A DNA stretch of 45,345 bases from Acidobacteriota bacterium (GTDB taxonomy: Bacteria > Acidobacteriota > Terriglobia > Bryobacterales > Bryobacteraceae). The translations under genes were made by a program, and so were the position numbers. Of this stretch, positions 32,053 to 40,138 are shown piece by piece. The notes under the pieces are model-generated. The model saw only the letters and a program-made list of their open reading frames with translations, was not told the DNA's origin and searched no databases. Where the stretch lies: NCBI GenBank assembly GCA_018268935.1, contig JAFDVS010000091.1, positions 1 through 45,345 of the forward strand, given 5' to 3'. Each line of letters opens with the position of its first letter. The first letter of the stretch is position 1.

Positions 32053-33096
32053 TCAGCAGATTCTCGGCAACTGTTCACCGGACAGCATGTCGACTACCCT
32101 GCTGCCGCCGATGCGGCTGCGCATCACCACCAGGGGATCCGTCTTGTCGAGCACTACGCCGATCGAAGCCGCGCCTTCCGGCAGCACACGCAAGGCCTCG
32201 GCGGCCTGCGCGGCCGGTATCCAGGCCACAAAGCGTCCTTCGTTAGCGACGTAGAGCGGATCGAGACCCAGCAGTTCGCATGCGCCCTTGACGGCGTCGT
32301 GAACCGGAATCGCGGACTCCTCGATCTGATGCATCAGCGAGCGTGCCTGCGCCACTTCATTCAACGCGGAACTGACACCGCCGCGGGTGCAGTCGCGAAG
32401 GCAATGGACATCGATGCCGGCGCGGAAGAGCGCGTCCACCAGCGACCACAGTTCGCGTGTGTCACTCACGATGGGCGCTTCAAACTCGAGGCCGTCGCGT
32501 ACCGAGAGGATGGCGACTCCGTGCGAGGCGATGTCCCCGCTGAGAAGGATGGCGTCGCCAGGTTCGACACGCGCCGGGCTGGTGAACGGCCCTTCCACGA
32601 CTCCCACACCGGAGGTGTTGATGTAGATGCCATCGCCTTTGCCGCGATCGACCACCTTGGTGTCGCCGGTGACGATCTGTACACCCGCCGTGAGCGCGGC
32701 GGCGCGCATCGATGCGACGACGGTCTCCAGCGTAGCCATCGGGAGGCCCTCTTCGAGAATGAAGCCGCAACTGAGATACAACGGCCGCGCACCGCACATC
32801 GCCAGATCATTCACTGTGCCGTTGACCGCAAGGTCGCCGATGTTGCCACCGGGAAATATCAGCGGCTTCACCACATAGGAATCGGTAGTGAAGGCGAGGC
32901 GGGCGCCGTTGGGCTGGATGAGCGCGCCATCATGCCGCTCTTCCAATGGTGCGTTGGCAAACGCGGGAAGAAACACGCGTTCGATTAAGCGCTGAGTGAG
33001 ACGCCCGCCCGCGCCGTGCGCCATGACGATGCGTTGATCCGATGGCAACTCCACCGGGCATTGCAGCGCGAAGTTTTTAACTGTTTCGCCGGCCAT
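32053..33096 (-). CDS. hypE: Hydrogenase maturation protein HypE (carbamoyl dehydratase)
   Basis: A 347-residue protein of the PurM/ThiL fold. HypE takes a carbamoyl group from HypF onto its C-terminal cysteine and, using ATP, dehydrates it to the thiocyanate that supplies cyanide for the NiFe active site. The C-terminus reads LPRIC, the exact HypE ending with the acceptor cysteine. Other family signatures are MAHGAGGRLTQRLI, TTDSYVVKPLIFPGGNIGDLAVNGTVNDLAM, TGDTKVV and CLRDCTRGGVSSALNE. The ATG at 33096 overlaps hypD by 20 bases; an in-frame upstream extension to 33177 would be a shadow of hypD. It is the last gene of hypCDE. Confidence 0.96.
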   Translation of the reverse strand: MAGETVKNFALQCPVELPSDQRIVMAHGAGGRLTQRLIERVFLPAFANAPLEERHDGALIQPNGARLAFTTDSYVVKPLIFPGGNIGDLAVNGTVNDLAMCGARPLYLSCGFILEEGLPMATLETVVASMRAAALTAGVQIVTGDTKVVDRGKGDGIYINTSGVGVVEGPFTSPARVEPGDAILLSGDIASHGVAILSVRDGLEFEAPIVSDTRELWSLVDALFRAGIDVHCLRDCTRGGVSSALNEVAQARSLMHQIEESAIPVHDAVKGACELLGLDPLYVANEGRFVAWIPAAQAAEALRVLPEGAASIGVVLDKTDPLVVMRSRIGGSRVVDMLSGEQLPRIC

Positions 33097-34168
33097 AAAG
33101 ATAGTACGCCGCGCAGGCGCCTTCGCTCGAAACCATTGGCGCTCCGAGCGGCCTTTCCGGAGTGCAGGCGGTCCCAAACGCCGGGCATTCCTGTGGTTTG
33201 CGTATGCCCTGCAAAACCAGTCCGCTGATGCAGACTTCCGGTTCGCGGACCGCGCCTATGCTGAGGGGAAAACGTTCTTCGGCGTCGAACCCGCGGTAGG
33301 CGTCGCGCAGTTGTAATCCGCTCTGCGGGATTTCGCCGATGCCGCGCCATGTGCGCGGGCTCACGGCAAACACCTCGCGGACCATTCGCTGGGCGGCCAC
33401 GTTGCCCTCGCGGCGAACCACGCGGGAATATTGATTCTCCACTTCCGCCCGTCCCTCTTCGAGTTGGCGCACGCAGAGCAGCGTGCCTTCGAGAATGTCC
33501 ACGGGCTCAAAGCCGGTGACGACAATGGGCACGCGGTAACGTTCCGCCAGAGGCACATACTCTTCATAGCCCTGCACCGTGCAGACATGGCCGGGCGCGA
33601 GGAATCCCTGCACGCGGGACTGCGGCGATTCGAGCAGCGCCGCCATTGCCGGGGGAACAAGCACGTGCGCGACCAGCACGCTGAAGTTCGCCAGCCCGAG
33701 CTTCGACGCCTGGAACACCGCCATGGCATTCGCCGGCGCCGTGGTTTCAAACCCGACGGCGAAGAAAATCACCTGGCGATCGGGGTTGCTCTGGGCCAAG
33801 CGCACTGCGTCGAGCGGGGAGTACACGATGCGCACGTCTGCGCCTTCACACTTGGCATCGAAGAGGCTGTGCGCCGAGCCCGGTACACGGAGCATATCGC
33901 CGAAGCTGGTGAAAATGACTTCGGGGCGCAAGGCGAGGGCGACGGCCTTGTCGATCAGTTCGATGGGTGTGACGCACACCGGACACCCCGGGCCGTGCAC
34001 CAGAGAAACCTGCGGCGGTAGAAACGCCTCCAGTCCGCTTTTGAGAATACTGTGGGTTTGGCCGCCGCAAACTTCCATCAAAGTCCAGGGGCGAGTGACT
34101 GCGGAACGGATGGCCGCGGAGAGCGATTGCACCAGCGCGGCATCGCGATACTCGTCAAGATATTTCAT
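33077..34168 (-). CDS. hypD: Hydrogenase maturation protein HypD
   Basis: A 363-residue iron-sulfur protein that, with HypC, forms the scaffold on which the Fe(CN)2CO group of NiFe hydrogenases is built. The conserved motifs are all visible: MEVCGGQTHSI, HGPGCPVCVTP, FFAVGFETTAP, FLAPGHVC, VTGFEPVDIL and the C-terminal cluster ECPAFGTACTPERPLGAPMVSSEGACAAYY, which holds the 4Fe-4S ligands and redox cysteines. Starting at ATG 34168 gives the normal length; the gene overlaps hypC by 14 bases and hypE by 20 bases. Confidence 0.97.
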   Translation of the reverse strand: MKYLDEYRDAALVQSLSAAIRSAVTRPWTLMEVCGGQTHSILKSGLEAFLPPQVSLVHGPGCPVCVTPIELIDKAVALALRPEVIFTSFGDMLRVPGSAHSLFDAKCEGADVRIVYSPLDAVRLAQSNPDRQVIFFAVGFETTAPANAMAVFQASKLGLANFSVLVAHVLVPPAMAALLESPQSRVQGFLAPGHVCTVQGYEEYVPLAERYRVPIVVTGFEPVDILEGTLLCVRQLEEGRAEVENQYSRVVRREGNVAAQRMVREVFAVSPRTWRGIGEIPQSGLQLRDAYRGFDAEERFPLSIGAVREPEVCISGLVLQGIRKPQECPAFGTACTPERPLGAPMVSSEGACAAYYLYGRRNS

Positions 34169-34397
34169 CCAACTCGTCCAGTTCCCGCAGCAATGCGAAG
34201 GTTCGTTGCGCCTCCGCTTCGTCGATTTTGTGCAGGGCGATGCCAACGTGCACCAACACGTATTCGCCGACTTTGGCGTCGGGGAGAAACGCGAGATTCA
34301 CCTGTTTGCGCACGCCGTTGAAGTCGACTTTGCCCTGGCGGAACTCCGTCTCGGCGTCTTCGATTTCAAGAATTCGCCCGGGAATAGCGAGACACAT
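34155..34397 (-). CDS. hypC: Hydrogenase assembly chaperone HypC/HupF
   Basis: An 80-residue protein starting MCLAIPGRILEIED. Cys2, exposed after removal of Met1, binds the iron ligand and the hydrogenase large-subunit precursor. GEYVLVHVGIALHKIDEAEAQRTF is the typical second half. It is the first gene of a tightly overlapping hypC-hypD-hypE unit. No hydrogenase structural gene, hypA, hypB or hypF occurs in the window, so those partners must be elsewhere or these proteins are shared. The gene is divergent from the membrane-protein gene at 34520. Confidence 0.97.
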   Translation of the reverse strand: MCLAIPGRILEIEDAETEFRQGKVDFNGVRKQVNLAFLPDAKVGEYVLVHVGIALHKIDEAEAQRTFALLRELDELDEIS

Positions 34398-34505
34398 GAT
34401 GGTTTACCTTCTCCATTATCCAACCGATCCGGCGATACCGTACAGAGAGCATCAGCCGGCAGATGGGGGAACACTTCTCCCACTTGTACCGTCTATACGA
34501 TTGAC

Positions 34506-34519
34506 GGGAGCAAACTCCC
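34506..34519 (+). promoter_or_regulatory. Shine-Dalgarno held in a small hairpin
   Basis: GGGAG (34506-34510) can pair with CTCCC (34515-34519) across a 4-base loop, directly before the ATG at 34520. The ribosome-binding sequence would be partly hidden in the mRNA, giving low or regulated translation. Confidence 0.4.
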
Positions 34520-35362
34520 ATGCGGAACTTTTATCAGCCGCCGCGGTTCCACAGCTTTGTCTTGTGGCTGGTGGCGGCGCTTGTGCCTGCCCAACAACGG
34601 CGCCAATGGCGGGCCTCTCACTCCGCGGTGCTCACTTCGCTTTGGACGCTGATCGAGCGTGGAGAATTCCCCCGCGACGGGCAGATGCTGCTGGCCGCGT
34701 TCAGCCGCGAGTGTTTTCGCGGCGCTGTGTTTACGCGCTTCTCGCCGGAGCAACTGCTGGCTGCTGCCGGGCATCCGGTTCTGCCGTTTGCGGTGCTCAG
34801 CGTGATCCTGCTGTGCACGGCGGTGCTCACGGGCGGACTCCCTACGCTGACGCGGTTGTGGATGGAGGCAGGCACGGCAACCGACTTCGTCTTCGGGCAC
34901 GCATTCGTGCTCACGCTGGCCGGCGCGATTGCACTGCACGCCGTGCTGAACCACACCTATTCTCTTCGTGGCTGGCGATCCGCCCTGTTCCTTGGCGCAA
35001 AGACGCTGCTCGCCCTGTTCACGCTCTCCTGCATTTGGATGGAATCCGCCGGCATCGTGCACCGCGCGCTACTCCCTCATGAAACATGGTGGATCGCCTC
35101 TCGCGTTGCCACCTCACTGGGGTTCCTGTTTGCCAGCGGGTGGCTGGCGGCGTGGTGCATGTCCGATCAACGGCGGCGCTGCCCGGCGTGTTTGCGCCGC
35201 CTCGCTTCGCCTGTCAGCCTCGGTTCCTGGGGAAGTGTGCTTGACCCCGCGGCCACCATCTTCGTCTGTCCGAAAGGTCACGGCAGCCTTACCGCCCCTG
35301 AGATGGAACTCAATCCCGAGGATCAGTGGACCAGAATGGATGCGTCGTGGAGCGTCCTTTAG
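34520..35362 (+). CDS. Integral membrane protein with C-terminal zinc-ribbon-like motif
   Basis: A 280-residue protein with about four hydrophobic helices (near 93-112, 125-145, 158-176 and 192-212). A cytoplasmic tail follows with CPACLRRL at about 220 and CPKGHG at about 250, a CxxC...C-x-x-G-H arrangement like a zinc ribbon. The N-terminal 70 residues are soluble and may bind a partner (LWTLIERGEFPRDGQMLLAAFSRECFRG). The combination is one I associate with acidobacterial proteins of unknown function. Divergent from hypC; convergent with the gene at 35372, nine bases away. Confidence 0.7.
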   Translation: MRNFYQPPRFHSFVLWLVAALVPAQQRRQWRASHSAVLTSLWTLIERGEFPRDGQMLLAAFSRECFRGAVFTRFSPEQLLAAAGHPVLPFAVLSVILLCTAVLTGGLPTLTRLWMEAGTATDFVFGHAFVLTLAGAIALHAVLNHTYSLRGWRSALFLGAKTLLALFTLSCIWMESAGIVHRALLPHETWWIASRVATSLGFLFASGWLAAWCMSDQRRRCPACLRRLASPVSLGSWGSVLDPAATIFVCPKGHGSLTAPEMELNPEDQWTRMDASWSVL

Positions 35363-35371
35363 ATCGAGAAG

Positions 35372-36421
35372 CTACCAGGCGTGCTTGAGCGCCGCCGCGA
35401 TGATAGCCATGTTGCGGTCCGGGTCCGCGATATTGCGGGGGTAATAGTAGAAGATCAAATGATCCAACGGCAGGGCGAGCACTTTCGGCAGACCCTGTTC
35501 CATGGCGGGCAGCATCGGCGCAGGCAGGTTGTGATTCTCGGCCAGCATCAGCGCCTTCTTGCCGTGCTTCCGCGCGAGCGCGGTGATCTGCTCACCCTTG
35601 CCCAACAACACCTTGCCTTTGCCGCTTTCCTGATCCTCCTGCTTAGCGCCGGTGGCCCATTGCTTATCGGTGTCGAGATCCCAGGGGCGGCCATCGCAGC
35701 CAAAGGTGTCGATGCCCTGGATGCGGGCGCAGATTTCCACCTGCTGCATGTTGCTGTGCGCCTGGATGAACATGGCGATGCGTTTCGTTGGGAACTTGCC
35801 GCGCACGAACTGGCTGACACGGCCGTAGAAATCGGCGGTGGCCTGCCAGTGGGCCTCGCGCGGGGCCTTCGCTCCGAGCCTGGCCACGGCGGCCTTGCTG
35901 TAATCGAGGCGGAAGCCTTTAGGCTCGTCCCAGATCATTCCGTCGATGGGGAATTTGGTGAACAGCGTGGTGAGCGACTGGCAGAAGAACTCGTAAGTAG
36001 CGGGATGATGAATGCTGCTGATGACTCCGGAAACACGCGGCGATTGGTAAGTGGAGCCGTCTTCGTTGAGGATCCAGGTTTCCGGATGCAGTGCGGAAAA
36101 GAGGCTCGGAACCTTGGGCGCGCCGGCGGTGAGTCCGCCCCAGCGCGCGGGCGTGGCGATCACCTTGAGGTTGCGCTTCGCCGCTTCATTGCACACGATC
36201 TCGATGTTTTCCACCGCGGCGAACAGATCCTGTTCCAGCACCGCAAGCGTGAGATGCGTGCAGCCCGCGCCGGCCATCCATTCCAGGTCTTCCCGTACGT
36301 GACGCGGCACCATGGTGTACATGTGGGCGCGGAAGTAGTGGGCGTTGACGATCTCCGGGCGCTTCGTCTTTGCGCCAAGCGCGGGCGCGGTGAGCAGGGG
36401 AAGAAAGGTACGCCGATTCAT
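35372..36421 (-). CDS. Tat-exported TIM-barrel protein, glycosidase-like, function unknown
   Basis: A 349-residue protein. The leader NRRTFLPLLTAPALGA is twin-arginine-like. The body alternates strands and helices: WMAGAGCTHLTLAVLEQDLF, KRNLKVIATPARWGGL, PIDGMIWDEPKGFRLDYS (acidic strand end typical of glycosidase-like barrels), RIAMFIQAHSN, IQGIDTFGCDGRPWD and LIFYYYPRNIADP. I cannot assign a named family. Its ATG at 36421 overlaps the stop of the regulator gene (ATGA), so it is translationally coupled to it. It is last in the long minus-strand run. Confidence 0.72.
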   Translation of the reverse strand: MNRRTFLPLLTAPALGAKTKRPEIVNAHYFRAHMYTMVPRHVREDLEWMAGAGCTHLTLAVLEQDLFAAVENIEIVCNEAAKRNLKVIATPARWGGLTAGAPKVPSLFSALHPETWILNEDGSTYQSPRVSGVISSIHHPATYEFFCQSLTTLFTKFPIDGMIWDEPKGFRLDYSKAAVARLGAKAPREAHWQATADFYGRVSQFVRGKFPTKRIAMFIQAHSNMQQVEICARIQGIDTFGCDGRPWDLDTDKQWATGAKQEDQESGKGKVLLGKGEQITALARKHGKKALMLAENHNLPAPMLPAMEQGLPKVLALPLDHLIFYYYPRNIADPDRNMAIIAAALKHAW

Positions 36422-38343
36422 TGTGGATTTCGTTCCGATGGTTGCAGCATATACCCGAAGCCACGGACAGTGGTGAGCATGGAGGCGCGGGGTCCGAGTT
36501 TTTTGCGAATAGCGCGTACGGCGACATCCACTACATTGCTTTCCGAAGCGGTGCGGCGGCCCCAGACCTGCTGCAGCAACTCGGCGCGTGCCACGGCCTT
36601 GCCACAACGATCCTGCAGGTAGCAGAGCAAATCGAACTCGAGTGTGCTCAGCGGTGTTCGCTTGTCGCCGACAACCAGTTCGCGCGATTCGAGATCGAGC
36701 AGGCCATCCACGCGCACCCCAATTTCCGCAGCGACCAGCCCGGACAGCCAGGCGTCGACGGACCCCGGTCCGAAATCGAGCACGGCCATGCGGTGGGTGA
36801 CGCCGTCGATGGTGGCGGAGTATCCATCGAGGATCTGGAAGCCCAGCGTCTTGGCGGTAGCGGCGTAGGGAGCGACGTCGCACACGGCGAGATAGCACCG
36901 GCGCAGGTAGGGCCGCAGCTCCACATAGGAGCGCTTCACATCGAGCCAGCAGGATGCTTGTACCGGGGAAGGGTGCTCCCCTGCCTTGGCGCAGAGCCAG
37001 CGGCGGAGAAAGACGGCGGTCTGCCCCGGCGGCAGGGGGCATTCGCGCAAATGCCGGCGCCATTCGCGCATCAGCGGATCGTCCTCCATGCGCGGAATCT
37101 CTTTGTCGCGCAGTTCCACGAAAACATAGAATCCGCTGATGCCGGAGGCGCCGCGCACGACCCGGAATGCGCTGTGCGCCTGTGTCCACCATTTGTGGAG
37201 AATGGCAGCCGACGCTGGAGTTTCGTGTTGAACGGCGATGCCGAGGATAGCGTCGCCATCGTCAGCAGAGGCGCGCTCTACTTCAATAGTTGGCGTGATG
37301 GCCGGGAAGAAGGCATCGCGCACGGCGCGATTCTGGAGCAGATAAAGCATGCCGCTGGTGTAAGCCCACATCTGCTCGCGGCTGGCGGCAGCGGCTTCCG
37401 TGCGCAGTTGACGCCACGCGGCGCGGCGATAGGATTGGAAGCGCTGCGGGTCAGAGGAAAGCAGGCTGGAGGCCAGTGCGTAGCGCACCGGCTCCTGCAG
37501 GATGAGCCCATTGCGCGTGGATTGAACAAAGCTGGAGGCGTTGAGCCGTTCATAGGCGGCCTGTGCGAGGCCGGGCAACATGGCCGAGGCTAGCGAGCGA
37601 GTGACGCAGTACACGACGGAAGCGGCTTCCAGGGCCACCCGCGTATCGTGATCGTCCACGGTGTTCAGATAGAGTGCGGCCAACTGGCGGATCAATTCCT
37701 GCGCGGACTCCGGTTCGGGGTGGGCGCGCAACCGGCTGGACCCCGACGAGATGGCCAAGCGCAGCGCGAGCGGATATCCACCCGCCAGCCGGTTGATCCT
37801 CTGCGAGTCGCGGCGGCTGATGCCGGCGCGGGTGAGGATCTCGATCGCGTCCGCATCCGGCATCGCCGCTACGGGCAGCAGATGCAGCAGCCCTTGCCAT
37901 TCGAGCGCGAGTTGCCACGATGCCGAAGGTGGATAGCGGCTGGCGATCACGATGCGCACCGAGTGGTCCAACTCCGGAATGAAGCTGCGGCGGATCCAGG
38001 AGTCAATCAACTGGAAGGACTCGTAGGAATCGAGCAACAGGATGGTGCGCCTCCCGCCGCGCGGCGCGAGGCTGTCTCCCAGGGCGTCCAGCAGACTGCC
38101 GGCAGTGGGTTCGATGGAGCGGCAATCGAGAAGGACAATGTGAGCGCCGGCAGTGGCGGCCCGCTTCGCGAACTCGGTGAGCAAAGCCGTTTTGCCGATT
38201 CCCGCGATCCCATGGACCCACACGGCGAGAGGCCCTTCGGGGCGCAAGCATAGCTCCAGGACCGCAAGCTCGGCGCTACGGCCAATGAAGTTTTGTGATG
38301 CATTCTCCGCCAGGATCTGCTTGACTTGGCGAGCCGCGGACAT
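36418..38343 (-). CDS. STAND-type ATPase regulator with GNAT-like region and C-terminal winged helix
   Basis: A 641-residue regulator. Residues 19-330 are a P-loop signalling ATPase: Walker A GIAGIGKT at 45-52, Walker B TILLLDSYE, then a sensor ASRYPP and a helical NB-ARC-like part (GGYPLALRLA). Residues about 345-530 resemble acetyltransferase (GNAT) folds (FYVFVELRDKE, YLAVCDVAPYAATAKTLGFQILDGYSA). Residues 540-636 are an OmpR-type winged helix (TLEFDLLCYLQDRCGKAVARAELLQQVW, SNVVDVAVRAIRKKLG, TVRGFGYML). STAND regulators usually have helix-turn-helix at one end; the GNAT-like middle is unusual. It lies nine bases after the gene at 38353 and is coupled to the TIM-barrel gene downstream. Confidence 0.82.
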   Translation of the reverse strand: MSAARQVKQILAENASQNFIGRSAELAVLELCLRPEGPLAVWVHGIAGIGKTALLTEFAKRAATAGAHIVLLDCRSIEPTAGSLLDALGDSLAPRGGRRTILLLDSYESFQLIDSWIRRSFIPELDHSVRIVIASRYPPSASWQLALEWQGLLHLLPVAAMPDADAIEILTRAGISRRDSQRINRLAGGYPLALRLAISSGSSRLRAHPEPESAQELIRQLAALYLNTVDDHDTRVALEAASVVYCVTRSLASAMLPGLAQAAYERLNASSFVQSTRNGLILQEPVRYALASSLLSSDPQRFQSYRRAAWRQLRTEAAAASREQMWAYTSGMLYLLQNRAVRDAFFPAITPTIEVERASADDGDAILGIAVQHETPASAAILHKWWTQAHSAFRVVRGASGISGFYVFVELRDKEIPRMEDDPLMREWRRHLRECPLPPGQTAVFLRRWLCAKAGEHPSPVQASCWLDVKRSYVELRPYLRRCYLAVCDVAPYAATAKTLGFQILDGYSATIDGVTHRMAVLDFGPGSVDAWLSGLVAAEIGVRVDGLLDLESRELVVGDKRTPLSTLEFDLLCYLQDRCGKAVARAELLQQVWGRRTASESNVVDVAVRAIRKKLGPRASMLTTVRGFGYMLQPSERNPQ

Positions 38344-38352
38344 AGGTTTAGA

Positions 38353-38661
38353 CTATCCGATTCCGCGCGTCGCGCGAGTTGGATTGACAAGGATGCCGAA
38401 GTCGCGCGTGGTGATGCCGTCCAGGTTCGGATGAGTGGCGACGGATTGAAACAGAGCCGATTGGAAGTAATCCTGCATGGCCTCCCGGTCGCGCCAGGTG
38501 TAGACGCCACCGAAGGTGTTGGACTCCGGATCACTGAGCCAGACCTTGCTGAGGAGGCCCGGGACTTGCTGAAAGGCGGGGGCGAAGTGCGTCTCGCATG
38601 CCTGTTCGTACTCGGTAGGAGATATGCCTTTCAGGTGGAACGTGACGATTTGAATGTGCAT
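38353..38661 (-). CDS. YdhR/antibiotic-biosynthesis-monooxygenase-like small protein
   Basis: A 102-residue protein with the dimeric alpha/beta-barrel pattern: MHIQIVTFHLKGISPTEYEQACE, FAPAFQQVPGLLSKVWLSDPESNTFGGVYTWRDREAMQDYFQSALF, then a short C-terminal strand. In YdhR and related families this fold binds aromatic compounds or acts as a cofactor-free monooxygenase. No catalytic residue can be assigned. The ATG at 38661 is used because upstream in-frame codons lack similarity. It is nine bases upstream of the STAND regulator, so both are probably expressed together; the protein might report on or modify the regulator's ligand. Confidence 0.8.
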   Translation of the reverse strand: MHIQIVTFHLKGISPTEYEQACETHFAPAFQQVPGLLSKVWLSDPESNTFGGVYTWRDREAMQDYFQSALFQSVATHPNLDGITTRDFGILVNPTRATRGIG

Positions 38662-38726
38662 CGTGAGACGATTATGCAGGGCCTGACGCCCCATTGGATG
38701 AGGGAAAGATGAGAATTCGCTGAAGA

Positions 38727-40121
38727 TCAGCGGCGCCCAAAGTAATTTTCGTAAATGGCGACCGGGTCTTCCATGCGCACGCCGTAGTCGCCCACTTCCG
38801 TGAGCCAGGCGTCGAGTTCACCGCGCATGGATTTGAGGCGCGTTTGCTGTTCGGCGGCGGTGGCAAGATTGGCGACTTCGTGCGGATCAGCCTGTAGATC
38901 GTACAGCTCTTCCACCGGCTTCGATGGCGCGGCGAACAGCGATTGCACCGCGTTGAGCTTGCCCTCGGCATGAAGCTGCTTCACCAGGTTCCACGTCGGA
39001 TACTCGCGTTCCTTGTAGGGATTGGGCTGCATGTAGGGGATGCCGGGAAGGAAGTTGCGGATGTACTTATAGCGCGAATCAACGACGCACCGCATGCGCT
39101 CAATGGCCGTGTCGCAACGATCGCGGGCGGCGAAGATGCGCGTGCGCGGGGTGCGATTGGCGGCCAGCATGTCGCGGCCGTGCAGCGTGGAGGGAATCGC
39201 GACGCCCGCGGCTGCCAGCGTCGAGGCGGTGACATCGAGCGAACTCACGAGATTGTCACGCACGGCGCCTTTGGCAACGCCGGGGCCGCGCACCAGCAAC
39301 GGCACGCGGATGCCTCCTTCATAGAGGAACTGCTTGCCGCGGAACTGGCAGCTTCCGTTGTCGCCAAGAAAGAAGATGAGCGTGTTCTCGGCGATGCCTT
39401 CCTGATCGAGACGGGCCAGCACTTCGCCTGCGTAGCGATCGACCAGTTGGATGGCTTCGAGGTAATTGGCGTATTCATCGCGCGCGACGGGGTGATCGGG
39501 GTAGTAGGGTGGCAGCTTGAGCTTGCTTTGGTCAATGCGCGGCGTGAGTTTGCGGCCGAGCGGCCAGCCGTAGCCCTTGTGGCTCTCCTGCAGCGAGAGC
39601 TGGGCAAAGAAGGGGCGGCCGGCGGGGCGTTGCGACCAATCGTAGCCATCGAACGGATTGCGAGCTTCGAAGTTGAAATCGGTTTTCCCGGAGCCTTTTG
39701 AGCCCGATTGCTTGTTCTCTTTCTTGCTGGCGCCCGGAGCGGAAAGCACCGTGAAATAGCCCGCTTCGCGCAGCCGGTCCGTGACCAGGCGCACGGGTGA
39801 AGGCAGCGGCTTCTTGTCGATGGTGCGGTGATTGTGGGCGCCGAAGCTGATCTGATACTGGCCGGTGATGAGCGCCGAGCGGCTGGCCGAGCAGACCGGA
39901 GCCGTAGTGTAGGCGCGCGTGAAGCGGGTGCCCTGAGCGGCGAAACGGTCGAGGTTCGGTGTCTGAATGAGTGGCTCGCCATAGCAGGCAAGTTGCGGGC
40001 TGATGTCCTCGGAGAGAATCCAGAGAATGTTGGGTTGCTTCGCCGCGGCGCGGGGGCCGGGCTGGGCGAGCGCAGCGGAAGCAAGCGTGGATCCGAGCAG
40101 GCAAGACCGGCGAGTGAGCAT
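38727..40121 (-). CDS. Sulfatase (formylglycine-dependent type), exported
   Basis: A 464-residue exported protein with the leader LTRRSCLLGSTLASAALA (Tat-like). The alkaline phosphatase-fold core reads NILWILSEDISPQLACYG, then the activation motif C77-S-A-S-R81, in which Cys is converted to formylglycine. Pro of the common CxPSR is Ala here, which the Cys/Ser-x-Pro/Ala-x-Arg rule allows. IFFLGDNGSCQFRGKQFLYEGGIRVPLLVRGPG is the second metal and substrate region. Such enzymes remove sulfate from polysaccharides or small sulfate esters. The gene is 17 bases downstream of the beta-helix gene, consistent with polysaccharide attack. The substrate is unknown, and no competent FGE gene is seen in the window. 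Confidence 0.93.
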   Translation of the reverse strand: MLTRRSCLLGSTLASAALAQPGPRAAAKQPNILWILSEDISPQLACYGEPLIQTPNLDRFAAQGTRFTRAYTTAPVCSASRSALITGQYQISFGAHNHRTIDKKPLPSPVRLVTDRLREAGYFTVLSAPGASKKENKQSGSKGSGKTDFNFEARNPFDGYDWSQRPAGRPFFAQLSLQESHKGYGWPLGRKLTPRIDQSKLKLPPYYPDHPVARDEYANYLEAIQLVDRYAGEVLARLDQEGIAENTLIFFLGDNGSCQFRGKQFLYEGGIRVPLLVRGPGVAKGAVRDNLVSSLDVTASTLAAAGVAIPSTLHGRDMLAANRTPRTRIFAARDRCDTAIERMRCVVDSRYKYIRNFLPGIPYMQPNPYKEREYPTWNLVKQLHAEGKLNAVQSLFAAPSKPVEELYDLQADPHEVANLATAAEQQTRLKSMRGELDAWLTEVGDYGVRMEDPVAIYENYFGRR

Positions 40122-40138
40122 GACTGGAAACTAGCGTA

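Noticed and set aside
35372..37192. 606-residue open frame covering the TIM-barrel gene
   Set aside because: The first 256 codons are an out-of-frame shadow of the STAND regulator; the true start is ATG 36421 with a Tat-like leader.
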